Shown: positions 8,529-29,833, numbered from the stretch's first letter. The stretch is 64,000 nucleotides of DNA from Cedecea neteri (GCF_000757825.1 NZ_CP009451.1:1488001-1552000); one strand, 5' to 3'. A program made the numbers and translations. The notes: generated by a model not told the origin, from the letters alone.

Positions 8529-9425
8529 CTAACGGCCGCTATCTCCGGGGTCAATATGAACCATGACATTAAGTACATCAAAAACGGCCATCACCCTATT
8601 TCTGGCTTCTGTAGCGATTTCATGGCCTTCGCGGATAGAAAGATCTCCGTTGACTTCAAGGTGAACATCAATCAGAGCGTAGTCGCCCATTTTGCGTGTT
8701 TTCAAATCATGGACCCCTGCCACACCTGCCGTAGACAACAGGCAAACTCTTATTTGATGTTCTAAATCAGCGTCAACAGAACGATCCATTAAATCCTGAA
8801 GAGCGTCTGAGGAAAAGTGGTAGCCCATCCGGGTAATAAAGAGGCCGACAATCAAAGCAGCAATCGAATCCATCATATGATATCCCAGCATATTCCCGAT
8901 AATCCCAATCGCCACAATGACTGAAGAGGCCGCATCGGATCGAGCATGCCAGGCATTTGCAATCAGCAAAGAAGACTGGATACGTTTACCAACAAACAGC
9001 ATATAGCGGAAAAGCGTCTCTTTAATCACCAGCGCGATGATAGCTACCCATATCGCTAAAGGTTTTATCTCCTGAGGCAAGCTGTTATGAAGAAGATTTC
9101 CCCCAGCTGACCAGACCATCCCCAAACCAACTAAAAGAAGAATCGCCCCGATAATGAGCTTTCCGCCGTTTTCAAAGCGCAAATGGCCGTAGTGATGGTC
9201 GTCATCACACCCCTTCTGGCCTTTCTTATTAGCAATTAAAACGACAAAATCAGAAGAGAGATCTGAAAGAGAATGAATCCCATCTGCAATGAGTCCCTGC
9301 GAACCTGATAAAACACCAGCTATAATTTGAAATATAGATAAGAAAGAATTGAGGAAAATACTGACCAGCGTGCATTTTTTTGTTTCAGACGCACGAAAAT
9401 GAGACCTATAGTTATTTCCATTCAT
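8529..9425 (-). CDS. Cation diffusion facilitator (CDF) metal efflux transporter
   Basis: A 298-residue inner-membrane antiporter of the CDF family that exports divalent metal in exchange for protons. The transmembrane metal-site motifs are present: DGIHSLSDLSSDF in TM2 and HARSDAASS in TM5, with HHYGHLRFE between. The C-terminal cytoplasmic domain (about 215-298) ends with VHIDPGD. It differs from FieF and ZitB in detail, and specificity (Zn, Fe, Mn, Co) cannot be read. It lies 49 bases after the small periplasmic gene on the same strand and may share its transcript. Confidence 0.88.
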   Translation of the reverse strand: MNGNNYRSHFRASETKKCTLVSIFLNSFLSIFQIIAGVLSGSQGLIADGIHSLSDLSSDFVVLIANKKGQKGCDDDHHYGHLRFENGGKLIIGAILLLVGLGMVWSAGGNLLHNSLPQEIKPLAIWVAIIALVIKETLFRYMLFVGKRIQSSLLIANAWHARSDAASSVIVAIGIIGNMLGYHMMDSIAALIVGLFITRMGYHFSSDALQDLMDRSVDADLEHQIRVCLLSTAGVAGVHDLKTRKMGDYALIDVHLEVNGDLSIREGHEIATEARNRVMAVFDVLNVMVHIDPGDSGR

Positions 9426-9474
9426 AATCTTTAATCACCACAAGGTAGCAGCCCGAATGGGCTGCCTGTAACGA

Positions 9475-9855
9475 TTACTTGCATTCAGCGGAAAGGGTAA
9501 TCAGCAACGCGTCATTAACTTTCGCATCTTCGGAGGCGAAAACAGCAATACCTTTAACCATTTTACCTGCCCTTAACGAGCCTTTAGACAAAGCTTCATC
9601 TACGGTGTCCAATGCAAATTCTTTGTGGTCTGGAGCGGTTGCTTTCAGACACACCTTCGAGAGATCAATGTCTTTATCAGAGACGTTTGCAACCATCACT
9701 TCAAAGGTGTTGGTATAAGCACTTTTCCCACCCACGGACATAGAACCGGTGGATTTATGCGTAGCATAAACGGCAATGTTTGCAGGTGTTTCAGCTACCG
9801 CGGAAAAACAAAAACCAGCCAACGCCAGAGATGAAACAAGAGTAAGTACCTTCAT
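9475..9855 (-). CDS. Small periplasmic protein, DUF4354-like
   Basis: A 126-residue protein with a clean signal peptide (MKVLTLVSSLALAGFCFSAV, cut after AVA-E). The mature part is a single beta-rich domain (THKSTGSMSVGGKSAYTNTF) with two cysteines (VCLKA and a C-terminal AECK) that could form a disulfide. It resembles DUF4354 proteins of enteric bacteria by recall; their function is unknown. It precedes the CDF gene, so a role around metal or envelope stress is possible but unproven. Confidence 0.65.
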   Translation of the reverse strand: MKVLTLVSSLALAGFCFSAVAETPANIAVYATHKSTGSMSVGGKSAYTNTFEVMVANVSDKDIDLSKVCLKATAPDHKEFALDTVDEALSKGSLRAGKMVKGIAVFASEDAKVNDALLITLSAECK

Positions 9856-10153
9856 CGTAAAATCCTTTCTTTAGGGTTAACATCTCAGTCACTGCGGATA
9901 CCGCAGCCCAGCCTCAAGAGTAGTTCCCCTAACCTAAACCTCCCGTAAATTACCGTCGATATGATACTGACCCTGGCCCAAAATCAATGCAGGGCTCAAC
10001 CTGATTGAAAAAAAATGAATGGCATCAGTGCCAGAAATTATCCTGACGCACTAGCCAAGCGATAACAGACTGTATTTTCTAAAAAATTTACCTGTTGATA
10101 CAAATTTTATCGCACAGGATTTTTTTATATAAAACAAATCAGTACTTGATGCA

Positions 10154-10187
10154 TTCGAATCCTGTAGGGACCATTTCTAAGTCAACA
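10154..10187 (+). repeat. Degenerate copy of argU 3' end (attR-like)
   Basis: TTCGAA-T-CCTGTAGGG, a 3-base gap, then ACCATTTC-T-AAGT-C-AACA. This aligns to 4800-4836 with three substitutions. Because the decay lies only outside the intact tRNA copy, it looks like an old integration scar that closes a 5.4-kb segment (ABC, CDF and DUF4354 genes). Confidence 0.6.
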
Positions 10188-10239
10188 CAGTTATTCCCAA
10201 ATCAAGTGGTATCTGGAGGCTTTTGAGGGGATTATTAAT

Positions 10240-10263
10240 GCCATCAGAAAAGTTTCTGACGGC
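10240..10263 (-). terminator. Candidate terminator of the leo genes
   Basis: GCC-A-TCAGAAA (10240-10250) pairs with TTTCTGA-C-GGC (to 10263) with one A-C mismatch. It is about 25 bases after the leoA stop codon. On the minus strand it is followed by ATTAATAAT, a weak T-tract. Confidence 0.5.
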
Positions 10264-10287
10264 ATTATCTATTATCTGCGAGAAAAA

Positions 10288-11996
10288 TTAAGCGTGATTT
10301 TCGGCGATGATACGATACTCCCCTTCAATAAGAGCCCCTTCACGCTGCCACTCATCAAACGATTTCTTACGGCTGGTGGTCTCTTCGTTCGCCTGTAAAA
10401 CAATGCCGAGGCTTTCTTGCAATTTTTTATATATAGGAAAAAGCTGATTAATAAAATCATCCTGATTTAAAGAGTCCAGTAAGCCTTTTCGTTGCTCGTC
10501 TAGTATTGAAACAATTTGTGCCACTACCTCACGGAATTCGGCTTCAGCCTTAGCTTTTTTATAACTATCAAAAGCCTCCATAATGAGACCTGCTGCTGCA
10601 AATATAGCATTAGCTTTAGCAGCAAAATTAACAGCTCCCCATGGCTTGAATTTCAAGTACTTGGCTAAATCTACGCCCACCATTTTGCCAGCAGAAACTA
10701 TACCGTCGCGAGCAGCTAAAATATGGGTATTATTTAATTTAATATTTTTCAGACTGGAAATACCTTTAGCGGCTAAATCAGCGCCTACAGATGTTTCAAA
10801 GCGGGTAATTTCATTGTCAAAATCCAGGCTGATGCGATTTAAACTGCTGGAAACAGATTGGCACTGACGACTAAATTCCTTTTCAATTTCGGTATTCAAT
10901 AAAATGCCGTCTGTACCAATTTCACTGTCATAAAAATCGTTAAAGGTTGTTAAGTCCGTACCTTTGACCTGGCGGATGAGTGAAGTGAAATAATCACTGA
11001 CAAAATCCATTAATCCCACGCGAACATTGGCAATTTTAATTTCCATCGGCGCAAGTTCTTCGTTCAGATGTTTGGCTGTATCAGATAACTGGGTCAACTC
11101 ACTGTCTAATAAATTTTGTCGTTGCCGTACTAAAGGCATTTGTTTACCCAATACATCCTGGATCATACTTTTCTGTGCTTCCAATACAATCGGCGTTACC
11201 CCGCCGTTTTGTGTGATGTTTTGGCGAGTGGCATCTTGTAAAGTGGCAATACGTGATATTTTCTTAAATTCATCTAAATGCTCCAGCCAGTAAGATGTGC
11301 CCTCACCAAATGGATTGGCTGATATAGCAACAATTTTTATATATTCTGCCTCTCGCCCGGTCAGATTGATTAAGGTTTTCAACCGGCTAATAACGTTATC
11401 TTTTTTTATTTTCAGTTTTTCACGATAATCCCAGTCATCTTCTATATCAGCGACTTCATCAAATCGACTTAAAACAAAAACCGTTCTTGGCAATAAATTT
11501 AAATCACGGAAGAGCCAAGCTAAGTCATCCTGATGACTTTCCTTGACTGGATTAACCGAGTTCATGACATAGAGCACTAAATGTGCTTCACTGACATATT
11601 TTTTGTAGTTTCTTTATATTTTTCAATTTCACCTTCGCTATTTACCTGCTCCTTAAAGCCAAATAGTCCAGGTGTATCAATTAACTCAATGTCATCATCC
11701 AAACGATATACCTGCACTTCGTTGGATGATTCTTGTTGGCTAATGTTCATACTGCCGTTTAACCGCTCCAGCCAGGCTGCGGCAATGGATGTTTTTCCTT
11801 CGGAAAAGCCGCCAATCAGGGCAACTTTTAAGATCCCATCTTCAGAAGTCTTCAGAGCCGTGGCCAGTTTTTCCATCTGAGTTGGATCCGGCTTCAAGCC
11901 GAAGATACGGCCTTTTTCAATAAACGCCGCTAGCTTTTGCAGTGCCTGGCGGGTTTTCTCCTGCTGATGTTTAAATTCAGCTACAGTATTACTCAT
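10288..11996 (-). pseudogene. leoA: LeoA-like bacterial dynamin, broken by a frameshift
   Basis: The 5' frame (11577-11996, 139 residues) carries the P-loop GGFSEGKTS (62-70) and DTPG (107-110). It then leaves frame in a run of six A's on the minus strand (11599-11604) and stops. The second frame continues at once with KKYVSEAHLVLYVMNS and carries the G4-like SRFDEV, coiled segments and a hydrophobic stretch near the C-terminus. Reading one extra A restores a single protein of about 569 residues, the length I recall for E. coli LeoA. The slip site reads ACA AAA AAT, which also fits a -1 frameshift heptamer. It may be a mutation, a read error or a programmed shift. It starts 18 bases after the leoBC-like gene. 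Confidence 0.8.
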
Positions 11997-12014
11997 AATA
12001 ATTCCTTTTCCAGC

Positions 12015-14399
12015 CTAATATTTAATATCACGGGCTATGGCGGTTAATTCAACATCAACCTGGTTAAATAAAGCATTAATGGCAATACATTGCTTAACCG
12101 GTTCTTCTAGTTGATGTTTTATTTTTTTCATTTCTACGGAAACTTCATATTTAATTTTAGCGATGATTTTATTGATTTCTTTTTCAATGGTATTATCTGC
12201 CTCACGCAGGACTTTATCTGCTTCTTTTTTCTGTTGGGCCTTTTTGTAGTTAGAATCAAAAACACCCCAAACAGATTTAGCTATTCCGACCAAAGAACCC
12301 AACAGGGCCAGAACGCCGCCAACAAATGCAACTGTCCAGCCCACGGGATTACTCGCCAGGAAAACAACGCCAAGCGCGGCGCCGATACCGCCAGCAACCA
12401 ACCCACCAACTTTAAGCCCGTTATCAACATTAATGTTTATTTTAAAGTTACTTTGCAAATCAAAGTTATTATTTTGAGCAGTGACAATATTTTTCAAATG
12501 TTGACTTGAACGAGTAATAATACCTCTAATTTTTTCACCAAGCGCGTCAGCTTCTTTATCAATTGATTTCTTCAAATTATTTTTAATGTTTTCAGCATTC
12601 AGCTCAAGCGTCTGATTGAAAGATCGTTTAAATTCATCATTGCTTATGTTACTTTCAATCTCATCATAAATTTCTTTTTGTACCCGATCGCGAAAAGCAC
12701 GGCGAATTTTGCCACCTACAATATCAAGGCTGCCAATGAATTCTTCCAGGCTAATATTTATTTGTGATTGAGCATGGAGTACTTCGCTCTTTACATTTTT
12801 TTCCAGCTCGGAAAAATGGGTTTGCGGCGCCCTAAATTCATCCAAAGAATTTCTTAATGTTTCATAGGCTTTATTTTTATTTGATCGTTTTATTTTATCT
12901 CGATAGTTACTAATAATTGTTGTTTGCAGGCGAGTGATGAAATCTGTTAAACCACTTAACGATAAAATAGCCTCAGGGCCACCAAATTGATCTAAAAACT
13001 TTCGCTGATCGGCAGCATCTTTACTACCGGGTGCAACGCATTCCGTGAGCGCAAGGTAAGCGGGGTGCGCACTAATAGCCAAACTTCCGCAGTATTGTTC
13101 TTTCAATTCTGCTTTTAGTTTTTCATCCATTGCCGCCAAACCGTTAACGATGTCGTTATTCAATACAGGCAAAGTCAACTGGCGTGGGCTCCTGGCTGGA
13201 TGATTGTATATCGACCACACTTCGCTTTGCGCCCCCAAATGCTTTTTGATTTTCTCCAAAGTTCCTTGTGCACTTCCTGGGCTATCATCGTTCGTCTGCG
13301 GTGGGCGGGCTGTACGAGTTACATAAAACACAGCGTGGGCCTTACGTACTGCTTCTTCAATCGGAGCGCTGACAACAGCTTCATCGCCTTCGATGCCAGG
13401 AACATCGATTAAAGAAAATGAATGTCCATTCAAATCAAAATCAAAAGAGGTATTCACGCGGGTAAAATCAGAACGACCATCACCAATGATCTGCCCGTCG
13501 GCAAATTCGGTTAGTTTTAATACTTCATTATCTAAACGGCTTCTTTCATCCTCAGCTTTTCGCAGCGCTTCCTGTAATTCTTGTTCTCTTTCAGCAACTT
13601 GATTGTGTTCATGTTGTTTTTGTGTCTGAAGTTCAGCCAGGGCGGTAGATGCCTGCTGTATCAGTCCGTGATGATGATCAATAAGTTCTTTCTTTTCAAT
13701 TTCTTGCTGTTTTTCTGTTTTTGAAAAATGCTGCGTTATTTCTGCGAACTGTTTTTCTTCGGGGGATGGGGATGTTGAAAACCGTGCGATAATTTTTTGC
13801 CACCATTTTCGCTCGGCTTTAACTTTTTCCAGCAGCTCATTTAGCCTGGAAATTTCTAACATAAGATCGCTTATAGCCTTGTTATGCTGCAGGTCTAATA
13901 CTGCAGATTCCTGCACGGCATTTTCCTCTTCCTGGCTAACGGCCAACTCTGCCTGCATGATCGGTACAGCATATTTTTTCGACAACCCAGCAAGCTCTTG
14001 ACGAACCACCTCAATAGCCCGTTCCGTATCCATAATCACACGTCGCACTTCGTCAAATGCTTCCTGGGTTAGACCGAACCGTTGCTGAATTTCTTTAAAC
14101 CTGCGCTGGCTTTCCTGCTTGGTCTTTTCACCCAGTTGCAAGCGTAGTGCTTCAATCAAAGTGGATTTACCCGCATTGGTTTCGCCATAAAAAGCGATGG
14201 TAAAGCGTTTCCATTCACTGCTTGCTTTTAACTTTTCCAGTTCAGCCTGTATCTGATTATTGAGCTGTGCTAAGTTTTCCATCGCCCCAGAAATGTCTTT
14301 TGCTAAACGACCTTCGCGCTGCTGCTCCGATAATCTCTGGATAACACTTTGAATTTTATTTTGGATGAGCTCATAGGTTTCATTGGATAGTTCACTCAT
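12015..14399 (-). CDS. LeoBC-like bacterial dynamin GTPase
   Basis: A 794-residue dynamin-like GTPase. The order is an N-terminal helical segment, P-loop GETNAGKST (72-80), a long charged coiled-coil insertion (about 100-300), the G3 motif DVPGIEGDEA, a helical stalk, and a glycine-rich hydrophobic hairpin (GGLVAGGIGAALGVVFLA, then GWTVAFVGGVLALLGSLVG), followed by a charged tail. The paired hydrophobic segments suggest a membrane paddle. With the next gene it forms the two-GTPase arrangement of the Leo dynamins of enterotoxigenic E. coli, where LeoB and LeoC appear as separate genes. Its AT-richness marks it as acquired. Confidence 0.75.
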   Translation of the reverse strand: MSELSNETYELIQNKIQSVIQRLSEQQREGRLAKDISGAMENLAQLNNQIQAELEKLKASSEWKRFTIAFYGETNAGKSTLIEALRLQLGEKTKQESQRRFKEIQQRFGLTQEAFDEVRRVIMDTERAIEVVRQELAGLSKKYAVPIMQAELAVSQEEENAVQESAVLDLQHNKAISDLMLEISRLNELLEKVKAERKWWQKIIARFSTSPSPEEKQFAEITQHFSKTEKQQEIEKKELIDHHHGLIQQASTALAELQTQKQHEHNQVAEREQELQEALRKAEDERSRLDNEVLKLTEFADGQIIGDGRSDFTRVNTSFDFDLNGHSFSLIDVPGIEGDEAVVSAPIEEAVRKAHAVFYVTRTARPPQTNDDSPGSAQGTLEKIKKHLGAQSEVWSIYNHPARSPRQLTLPVLNNDIVNGLAAMDEKLKAELKEQYCGSLAISAHPAYLALTECVAPGSKDAADQRKFLDQFGGPEAILSLSGLTDFITRLQTTIISNYRDKIKRSNKNKAYETLRNSLDEFRAPQTHFSELEKNVKSEVLHAQSQINISLEEFIGSLDIVGGKIRRAFRDRVQKEIYDEIESNISNDEFKRSFNQTLELNAENIKNNLKKSIDKEADALGEKIRGIITRSSQHLKNIVTAQNNNFDLQSNFKININVDNGLKVGGLVAGGIGAALGVVFLASNPVGWTVAFVGGVLALLGSLVGIAKSVWGVFDSNYKKAQQKKEADKVLREADNTIEKEINKIIAKIKYEVSVEMKKIKHQLEEPVKQCIAINALFNQVDVELTAIARDIKY

Positions 14400-14747
14400 T
14401 TAAGACCTTTCGTTTGGTTATTTTTTAATTAACTGTGCAGTGTATAAGCTTACAATCTCTTTACAGGAGGTTGTTTATATGGAGATCAATTTTTTTCAAA
14501 AAAAAGAAGTAGGAGGCTCCAAAACCGGCGGCTGAGAATAAGTCGTTTTGTTATTCAGTTCGGAAAGTGTTGGAGCGTTCTGCTTGAATACATCGGCAGT
14601 TAGGCCGATTACTTTACAGAGTATTTTTGAATCAAGCAGGTGGTGTTTATTTCAAAATATCGCAGCGTTTATGAGGGATACGGGGCACTAAATATACAAT
14701 AGGTTGAGACGGCAAAGCCTGGAATTCGCCTGATGGCGCGGTCACCA
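14400..14747. other. Junction between the leo genes and the ebg cluster
   Basis: No secure gene lies here. On the minus strand 14651-14496 is open for 51 codons with protein-like composition (LLDSKILCKVIGLTADVF, later LSELNNKTTYSQPP) but has no start codon, so it may be a decayed gene end. On the plus strand a micro-frame with a strong ribosome site overlaps it (14479-14535). The change from AT-rich to GC-richer sequence happens here. Confidence 0.5.
14479..14535 (+). CDS. Possible 18-residue micro-peptide
   Basis: AGGAGG lies eight bases before ATG 14479, and the frame encodes MEINFFQKKEVGGSKTGG before TGA. I recognise no family. The near-consensus ribosome site is the main argument. Against it, the opposite strand is open here with a more protein-like composition, and 18 codons can be chance. 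Confidence 0.2.
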   Translation: MEINFFQKKEVGGSKTGG

Positions 14748-21331
<6,584 letters not shown>

Positions 21332-21361
21332 TCACATCCCCCGTTATGGGGAAGTACAGGG

Positions 21362-21389
21362 AAGGCCAGCGGGGCGTGCCGCTGGCCTT
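21362..21389 (-). terminator. Perfect hairpin between ebgC and the ygjI paralogue
   Basis: AAGGCCAGCGG (21362-21372) pairs perfectly with CCGCTGGCCTT (21379-21389) around a 6-base loop. There is no T-run on either side, so it may reduce rather than end transcription, or protect the ebgAC part of the message. Confidence 0.5.
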
Positions 21390-21409
21390 GGTGCGCACCG
21401 TAACTAGCG

Positions 21410-24966
<3,557 letters not shown>

Positions 24967-24985
24967 CTAAATAATTGCGTTTTAT

Positions 24986-25048
24986 TTTAGTAAAACTTTT
25001 ACTAAATAAAATAAGCAGAGACGATTTGCTTTAACTCGATCACAAAAT
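24986..25048 (-). promoter_or_regulatory. EbgR operator and CRP-like site before ebgA
   Basis: TTTAGTAAAA and its inverse around a central C form a 21-base palindrome at 24986-25006. Twenty-one bases further upstream (25028-25048) lies the segment CGATCACAAAAT, which on the minus strand begins with TGTGA, a CRP half site. The same two-part layout recurs before ygjI. Confidence 0.75.
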
Positions 25049-25124
25049 GAGCATTCGGGACAGGGGTGTATCAGCAGGTCAGGGATACCGCCGGAAAACG
25101 GTTGTTCTCCGGCGCCAGGGGAAG

Positions 25125-26249
<1,125 letters not shown>

Positions 26250-26274
26250 TTATCTATGCCATATAAAATTTTCG

Positions 26275-26616
26275 TTAACGGGATAAATAAAATTTATATA
26301 CCACGGCAATAATGACAATGACGTTTACGAGCACCGTAATAAAAAACCATTTTCTGAACGGCTGTTTATGTGTTTTATGGCGAAAACTTTTTTGGGCCAG
26401 AATCGCCCCGGGCCAGCCACCTACCAGACCAAAGATAAGCAATGTTGCCTCCGGCACGCGCCGCCAGGCCTTTACCGCAGCCAGTTTGTCACCGCCGTAA
26501 ACCAGCAGCGTGAGCACATTCACCAGCCCAAACCACATAACCAAAGAGTGAGGCATCAAAGCGCTGCCCACCGCGGCGAGCACCAGAAGAAAATAGCAGA
26601 AATGGTTAAGGATCAT
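26275..26616 (-). CDS. DUF1294 small membrane protein
   Basis: A protein of about 113 residues from ATG 26616 (MILNHFCYFL); a TTG five codons earlier is an alternative. Three to four hydrophobic segments surround the family signature VYGGDKLAAVKAWRRVPEATLL and GLVGGWPGAILAQKSFRHKT, characteristic of DUF1294 membrane proteins. Function is unknown. It stands alone between ebgR and yjiN. Confidence 0.8.
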   Translation of the reverse strand: MILNHFCYFLLVLAAVGSALMPHSLVMWFGLVNVLTLLVYGGDKLAAVKAWRRVPEATLLIFGLVGGWPGAILAQKSFRHKTHKQPFRKWFFITVLVNVIVIIAVVYKFYLSR

Positions 26617-26686
26617 AGGATATCGCAGCAATAGGTCATTGAAAATAAAACGTAATTATACCTAAAATTTCACATGGCTCTGCCAG

Positions 26687-27982
26687 TTAATTTGGATGTC
26701 CGGATAACAGCGGCTCAATCACGCCCGACAGCTGCGAAAGCAAATACAATACAAGGCCAACCGAGCCGCCCACCAGCGTGCCGTTAATGCGGATAAACTG
26801 CAGATCTTTGCCGATGTTCAGCTCAATCTGCCGCGACATATCTTTTGCATCCCAGCTTTTCACCGTGTCGCTAATGTGGCGGGTAAGGAACGCAGAGAAG
26901 TCCGGCGCTACGTGCCGTGCCGCCTGCTCAAGATGCTCATTCAGCGAAGCCCGGAGCGAGGCATCGGCCATCAGCGTTTCGCCCAGCCACTGCCCCGCTT
27001 CGGCAATGCGCTTTTGCAGCCGGGAATCTTCGCTGGCGATGTCAGTTTTCAGCCAGCCGCGCAGGTCGTTCCAAAGCTCGCCGAGGTAAAGGTTAAACTT
27101 CTCATCCTCCTTCAGGTAACTTTTGATCGTTTCCGCTTTGGCGGCCATTTCCGGGTCATTTTTTAGATTGTCGATAAGCCGTTGAACCGCGCTATCAAAG
27201 GCGCGGCGAATCTGGTGCGTTTTGTCCTGGCTGACGTCATCCAGCAGGGAGTTAACGGCATCGGACACCAGCTCCGCGCTTTGCTCTCCCAGCCATTCGG
27301 TGGGCAATACCTTCGCCTTAACCGGGTGCTCGGTTTCCAGCCAGTGGACGATTTGGCGGGCAATAAACTCCCGGCTGGCCGGTTTCTCCAGCAGCGCCAG
27401 CAACTGAGCAATCACCGAGTCGAGCAAGGCCTGATGCCGGTTGTTTTTGGTCAGGCTTTCCAGCAGCAGCGCGCTGGAGTAGCTGAGGTCGACTTTATCT
27501 ATCGCCTTATGCACCGCGCGGCGAATCAGCCCCTGAATGCGTGCGTCGTCCGTCAGCGATAAAAACGCCTCCATGACCTTGAGCAAATGCTGCCCTACCC
27601 GCTGCGCATTGTCCGGCTGGCGAAACCAGTTGCCCATCATCTGCGCCGGTTCGTGGCGGCGAATAAGGTCAATCAGCGACTGGGTATCGAGAAACTTCTC
27701 CTGCACGAACTTGCCGAGGTTCTCGCCGATTCGGTCTTTATTACGCGGAATAATGGCCGTATGCCGGGAGATAAACGGGATCGGGACGCGGCGAAACAGC
27801 GCCACAACCGCAAACCAGTCCGCCAGCGCGCCAACCATCGCCGCTTCAGAAATAGCTTTCAGGCCGCTAACCCAGAAGCTTGGCGGCAGGAATAAGGTGG
27901 CGACAAACGTCGCGGCGGCAATCAGCAACAGCGAGAGCGCCAGCCGTTTTGCACGCTTTAATTCGGTGAGTTTTTCCATCAT
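26687..27982 (-). CDS. yjiN: YjiN, DUF445 inner-membrane protein
   Basis: A 431-residue protein of the DUF445 family. There is an N-terminal hydrophobic hairpin with [18 protein letters not shown], a long helical cytoplasmic or periplasmic body, and a final membrane segment ([18 protein letters not shown]). Length and wording match E. coli YjiN (about 426). Its start overlaps the LysR stop by 4 bases (ATGA), so the two genes are cotranscribed. Confidence 0.9.
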   Translation of the reverse strand: MMEKLTELKRAKRLALSLLLIAAATFVATLFLPPSFWVSGLKAISEAAMVGALADWFAVVALFRRVPIPFISRHTAIIPRNKDRIGENLGKFVQEKFLDTQSLIDLIRRHEPAQMMGNWFRQPDNAQRVGQHLLKVMEAFLSLTDDARIQGLIRRAVHKAIDKVDLSYSSALLLESLTKNNRHQALLDSVIAQLLALLEKPASREFIARQIVHWLETEHPVKAKVLPTEWLGEQSAELVSDAVNSLLDDVSQDKTHQIRRAFDSAVQRLIDNLKNDPEMAAKAETIKSYLKEDEKFNLYLGELWNDLRGWLKTDIASEDSRLQKRIAEAGQWLGETLMADASLRASLNEHLEQAARHVAPDFSAFLTRHISDTVKSWDAKDMSRQIELNIGKDLQFIRINGTLVGGSVGLVLYLLSQLSGVIEPLLSGHPN

Positions 27983-28887
27983 TTAAGCGTAGCGCCCGTC
28001 TCTGCCACCAGCCAGTCATGGAACAGCGTGACCTCCGGGCGGCGGCTGGACCGCTCAGAGCGAACGATAAAATAGGCCCAGGTCAGCGGCCATTTGTGCT
28101 GCGGGAAAAGCTGACGCAGCTGCCCAAGATCGATCGGCTGCTGCACCAGCGCTTTGCGCACCACCGCCACGCCACGGCCGCTTAACGCCGCGAGGATCAC
28201 CGCCGACGTGGAGTTAATATGCAGTCCGTTTTGCTCGCAGAACGCTACGCCAACGTGCTGAGAAATTGTTTCCCAGTCCGGGAAGTTAGCGCCAGGGTGC
28301 GGCGTATCGTCGTAGATAAGCTTCTGCTTCGAAAGCCAGTCGGCCTCGGTCACGCCGTTGAGCAGTTGCGGGCTGCAGACGATTACCGCCTCTTCATCCA
28401 TCAGCCAGGTCGACTGCAAACCAGGCCAGTTGCCGGGGCCACAGCGAATGCCTAAATCGGCTTCACCGTGCAGCACGTCGGTGAGTTTTTCGGTGACGTT
28501 CAGACGCAGGTCGATGCTGTCGTGCTGCTCGGAAAAGCGATTCAGGCGCTCCATCAGCCAGTTCATCATCAACACCTGCGAAGCCGTGATCACCACCACG
28601 GCTCTCGCCCTGGCGCCACGCAGCTTATTCAGACCCTGCTCGAGGCCGTCCAGGCCGGCGGTGATATCCTGCAGCGCGTCTCTCGCCTCATCAACCAAAG
28701 TCAGCCTTTCTTTCCCGCTCCTCGTGCGGTGCAGCAGCGGATGGCCGACCCACTCTTCCAGCGAACGAACAAGCTGCCCGACGGCGGCGGGGGTTACGCC
28801 CAGCTCTTGCGCTGCCCCGGTAAAACTGCCGTGACGTGCGGTGGCTTCAAAGGCGTGGAGCCATTTCAGGCGATTTAGCGATCTCAT
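27979..28887 (-). CDS. LysR-family regulator, GcvA-like
   Basis: A 302-residue LysR regulator from ATG 28887 ([16 protein letters not shown]). The winged helix-turn-helix ([20 protein letters not shown]) is of the GcvA subgroup, followed by the substrate-binding domain ([10 protein letters not shown]). It is divergent from the SDR gene at 29052 with a 164-base shared region, so that gene is its probable target. yjiN follows with a 4-base overlap. Confidence 0.85.
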   Translation of the reverse strand: MRSLNRLKWLHAFEATARHGSFTGAAQELGVTPAAVGQLVRSLEEWVGHPLLHRTRSGKERLTLVDEARDALQDITAGLDGLEQGLNKLRGARARAVVVITASQVLMMNWLMERLNRFSEQHDSIDLRLNVTEKLTDVLHGEADLGIRCGPGNWPGLQSTWLMDEEAVIVCSPQLLNGVTEADWLSKQKLIYDDTPHPGANFPDWETISQHVGVAFCEQNGLHINSTSAVILAALSGRGVAVVRKALVQQPIDLGQLRQLFPQHKWPLTWAYFIVRSERSSRRPEVTLFHDWLVAETGATLK

Positions 28888-29051
28888 GTTTTCTCTTCGC
28901 AAAAGACGACATACCGACAAGATAGTTTTTCTTTCTCGATATGCAAGTTCTTATGCTTCGTCAGGCCCAAATGGGTTTGGCATTCTGTCGCCATTCCGGA
29001 GGCCCACAGCAGGCTGCTTCCTCTTATTAAGCCAAAAGAAACGAGGTCATC

Positions 29052-29825
29052 ATGTCTACATCATTCGCAGGTAAGAAACTTTTAGTTGTTGGCGGCACCA
29101 GCGGTATGGGCCTGGAAAGCGCCCGTCAGGTGCTGGAAAACGGCGGGAAAGTTGTGCTGGTCGGCAACCGCGTCGAGAAAGCCGAGCAGGCACGTCAGGC
29201 GCTATCTGCCCTGGGCGAAGTGTCCGTCATCGTCGCGGACCTGATGAGCCGCGAAGGGATGCACAAAGTGATGGAGGTGATTAACGCCGGGCACCGCGAC
29301 ATCAGCCTGCTGGTGAACGCCGCCGGGGTTTTCTTCCCGAAAGCCTTTACCGAACATGAAGAAGCGGATTACGACATGTACATGAGCATTAACCGCGCAA
29401 CCTTCTTTATCACTCGCGAAGTGGTGAAAAACATGGTCGCAGCAGGGATTAAAGGCTCTATCGTCAACATCGGTTCCATGTGGGCACAGCAGGCTATCGG
29501 CGCCACGCCTTCTTCCGCCTACTCCATGGCGAAAGCCGGTTTGCATGCGCTGACGAAAAACCTTGCTATTGAACTGGGTTCACACGGCATCCGCGTGAAC
29601 GCGATTTCCCCGGCCGTAGTGCATACGCCAATTTATGAAGGCTTTATTCCTAAAGAGGATGTGGCGGGCGTGATGGGCAGCTTCGACAGCTTCCACCCAA
29701 TTGGTCGCGTCGGCACCCCGCGCGACGTCGCAGAAGTGGTCAACTTCCTGCTGTCTGACAGCACCACCTGGGTCACCGGCGCGCTGTGGGACGTGGACGG
29801 CGGCGTGATGGCAGGCCGCAACTAG
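29052..29825 (+). CDS. Short-chain dehydrogenase/reductase
   Basis: A 257-residue classical SDR oxidoreductase. The Rossmann motif GGTSGMG is at residues 14-20; NAAG, the catalytic serine (NIGSMW) and [14 protein letters not shown] carry the Ser-Tyr-Lys set. NADPH preference is suggested by the basic NRVEK after beta-2. The substrate is unknown. Its probable regulator is the divergent LysR gene. Confidence 0.88.
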   Translation: MSTSFAGKKLLVVGGTSGMGLESARQVLENGGKVVLVGNRVEKAEQARQALSALGEVSVIVADLMSREGMHKVMEVINAGHRDISLLVNAAGVFFPKAFTEHEEADYDMYMSINRATFFITREVVKNMVAAGIKGSIVNIGSMWAQQAIGATPSSAYSMAKAGLHALTKNLAIELGSHGIRVNAISPAVVHTPIYEGFIPKEDVAGVMGSFDSFHPIGRVGTPRDVAEVVNFLLSDSTTWVTGALWDVDGGVMAGRN

Positions 29826-29833
29826 GCACGACA

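Larger units (their letters stand above)
9856..10287. other. Gene-free junction holding the second att-like repeat
   Basis: There is no gene in these 432 bases. The stretch carries the tRNA-end copy at 10154-10187 and the leo terminator candidate at 10240-10263. The sequence after the copy (AAGTGGTATCTGG) has the look of the arm region found beside tRNA-borne phage attachment sites. Confidence 0.5.
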
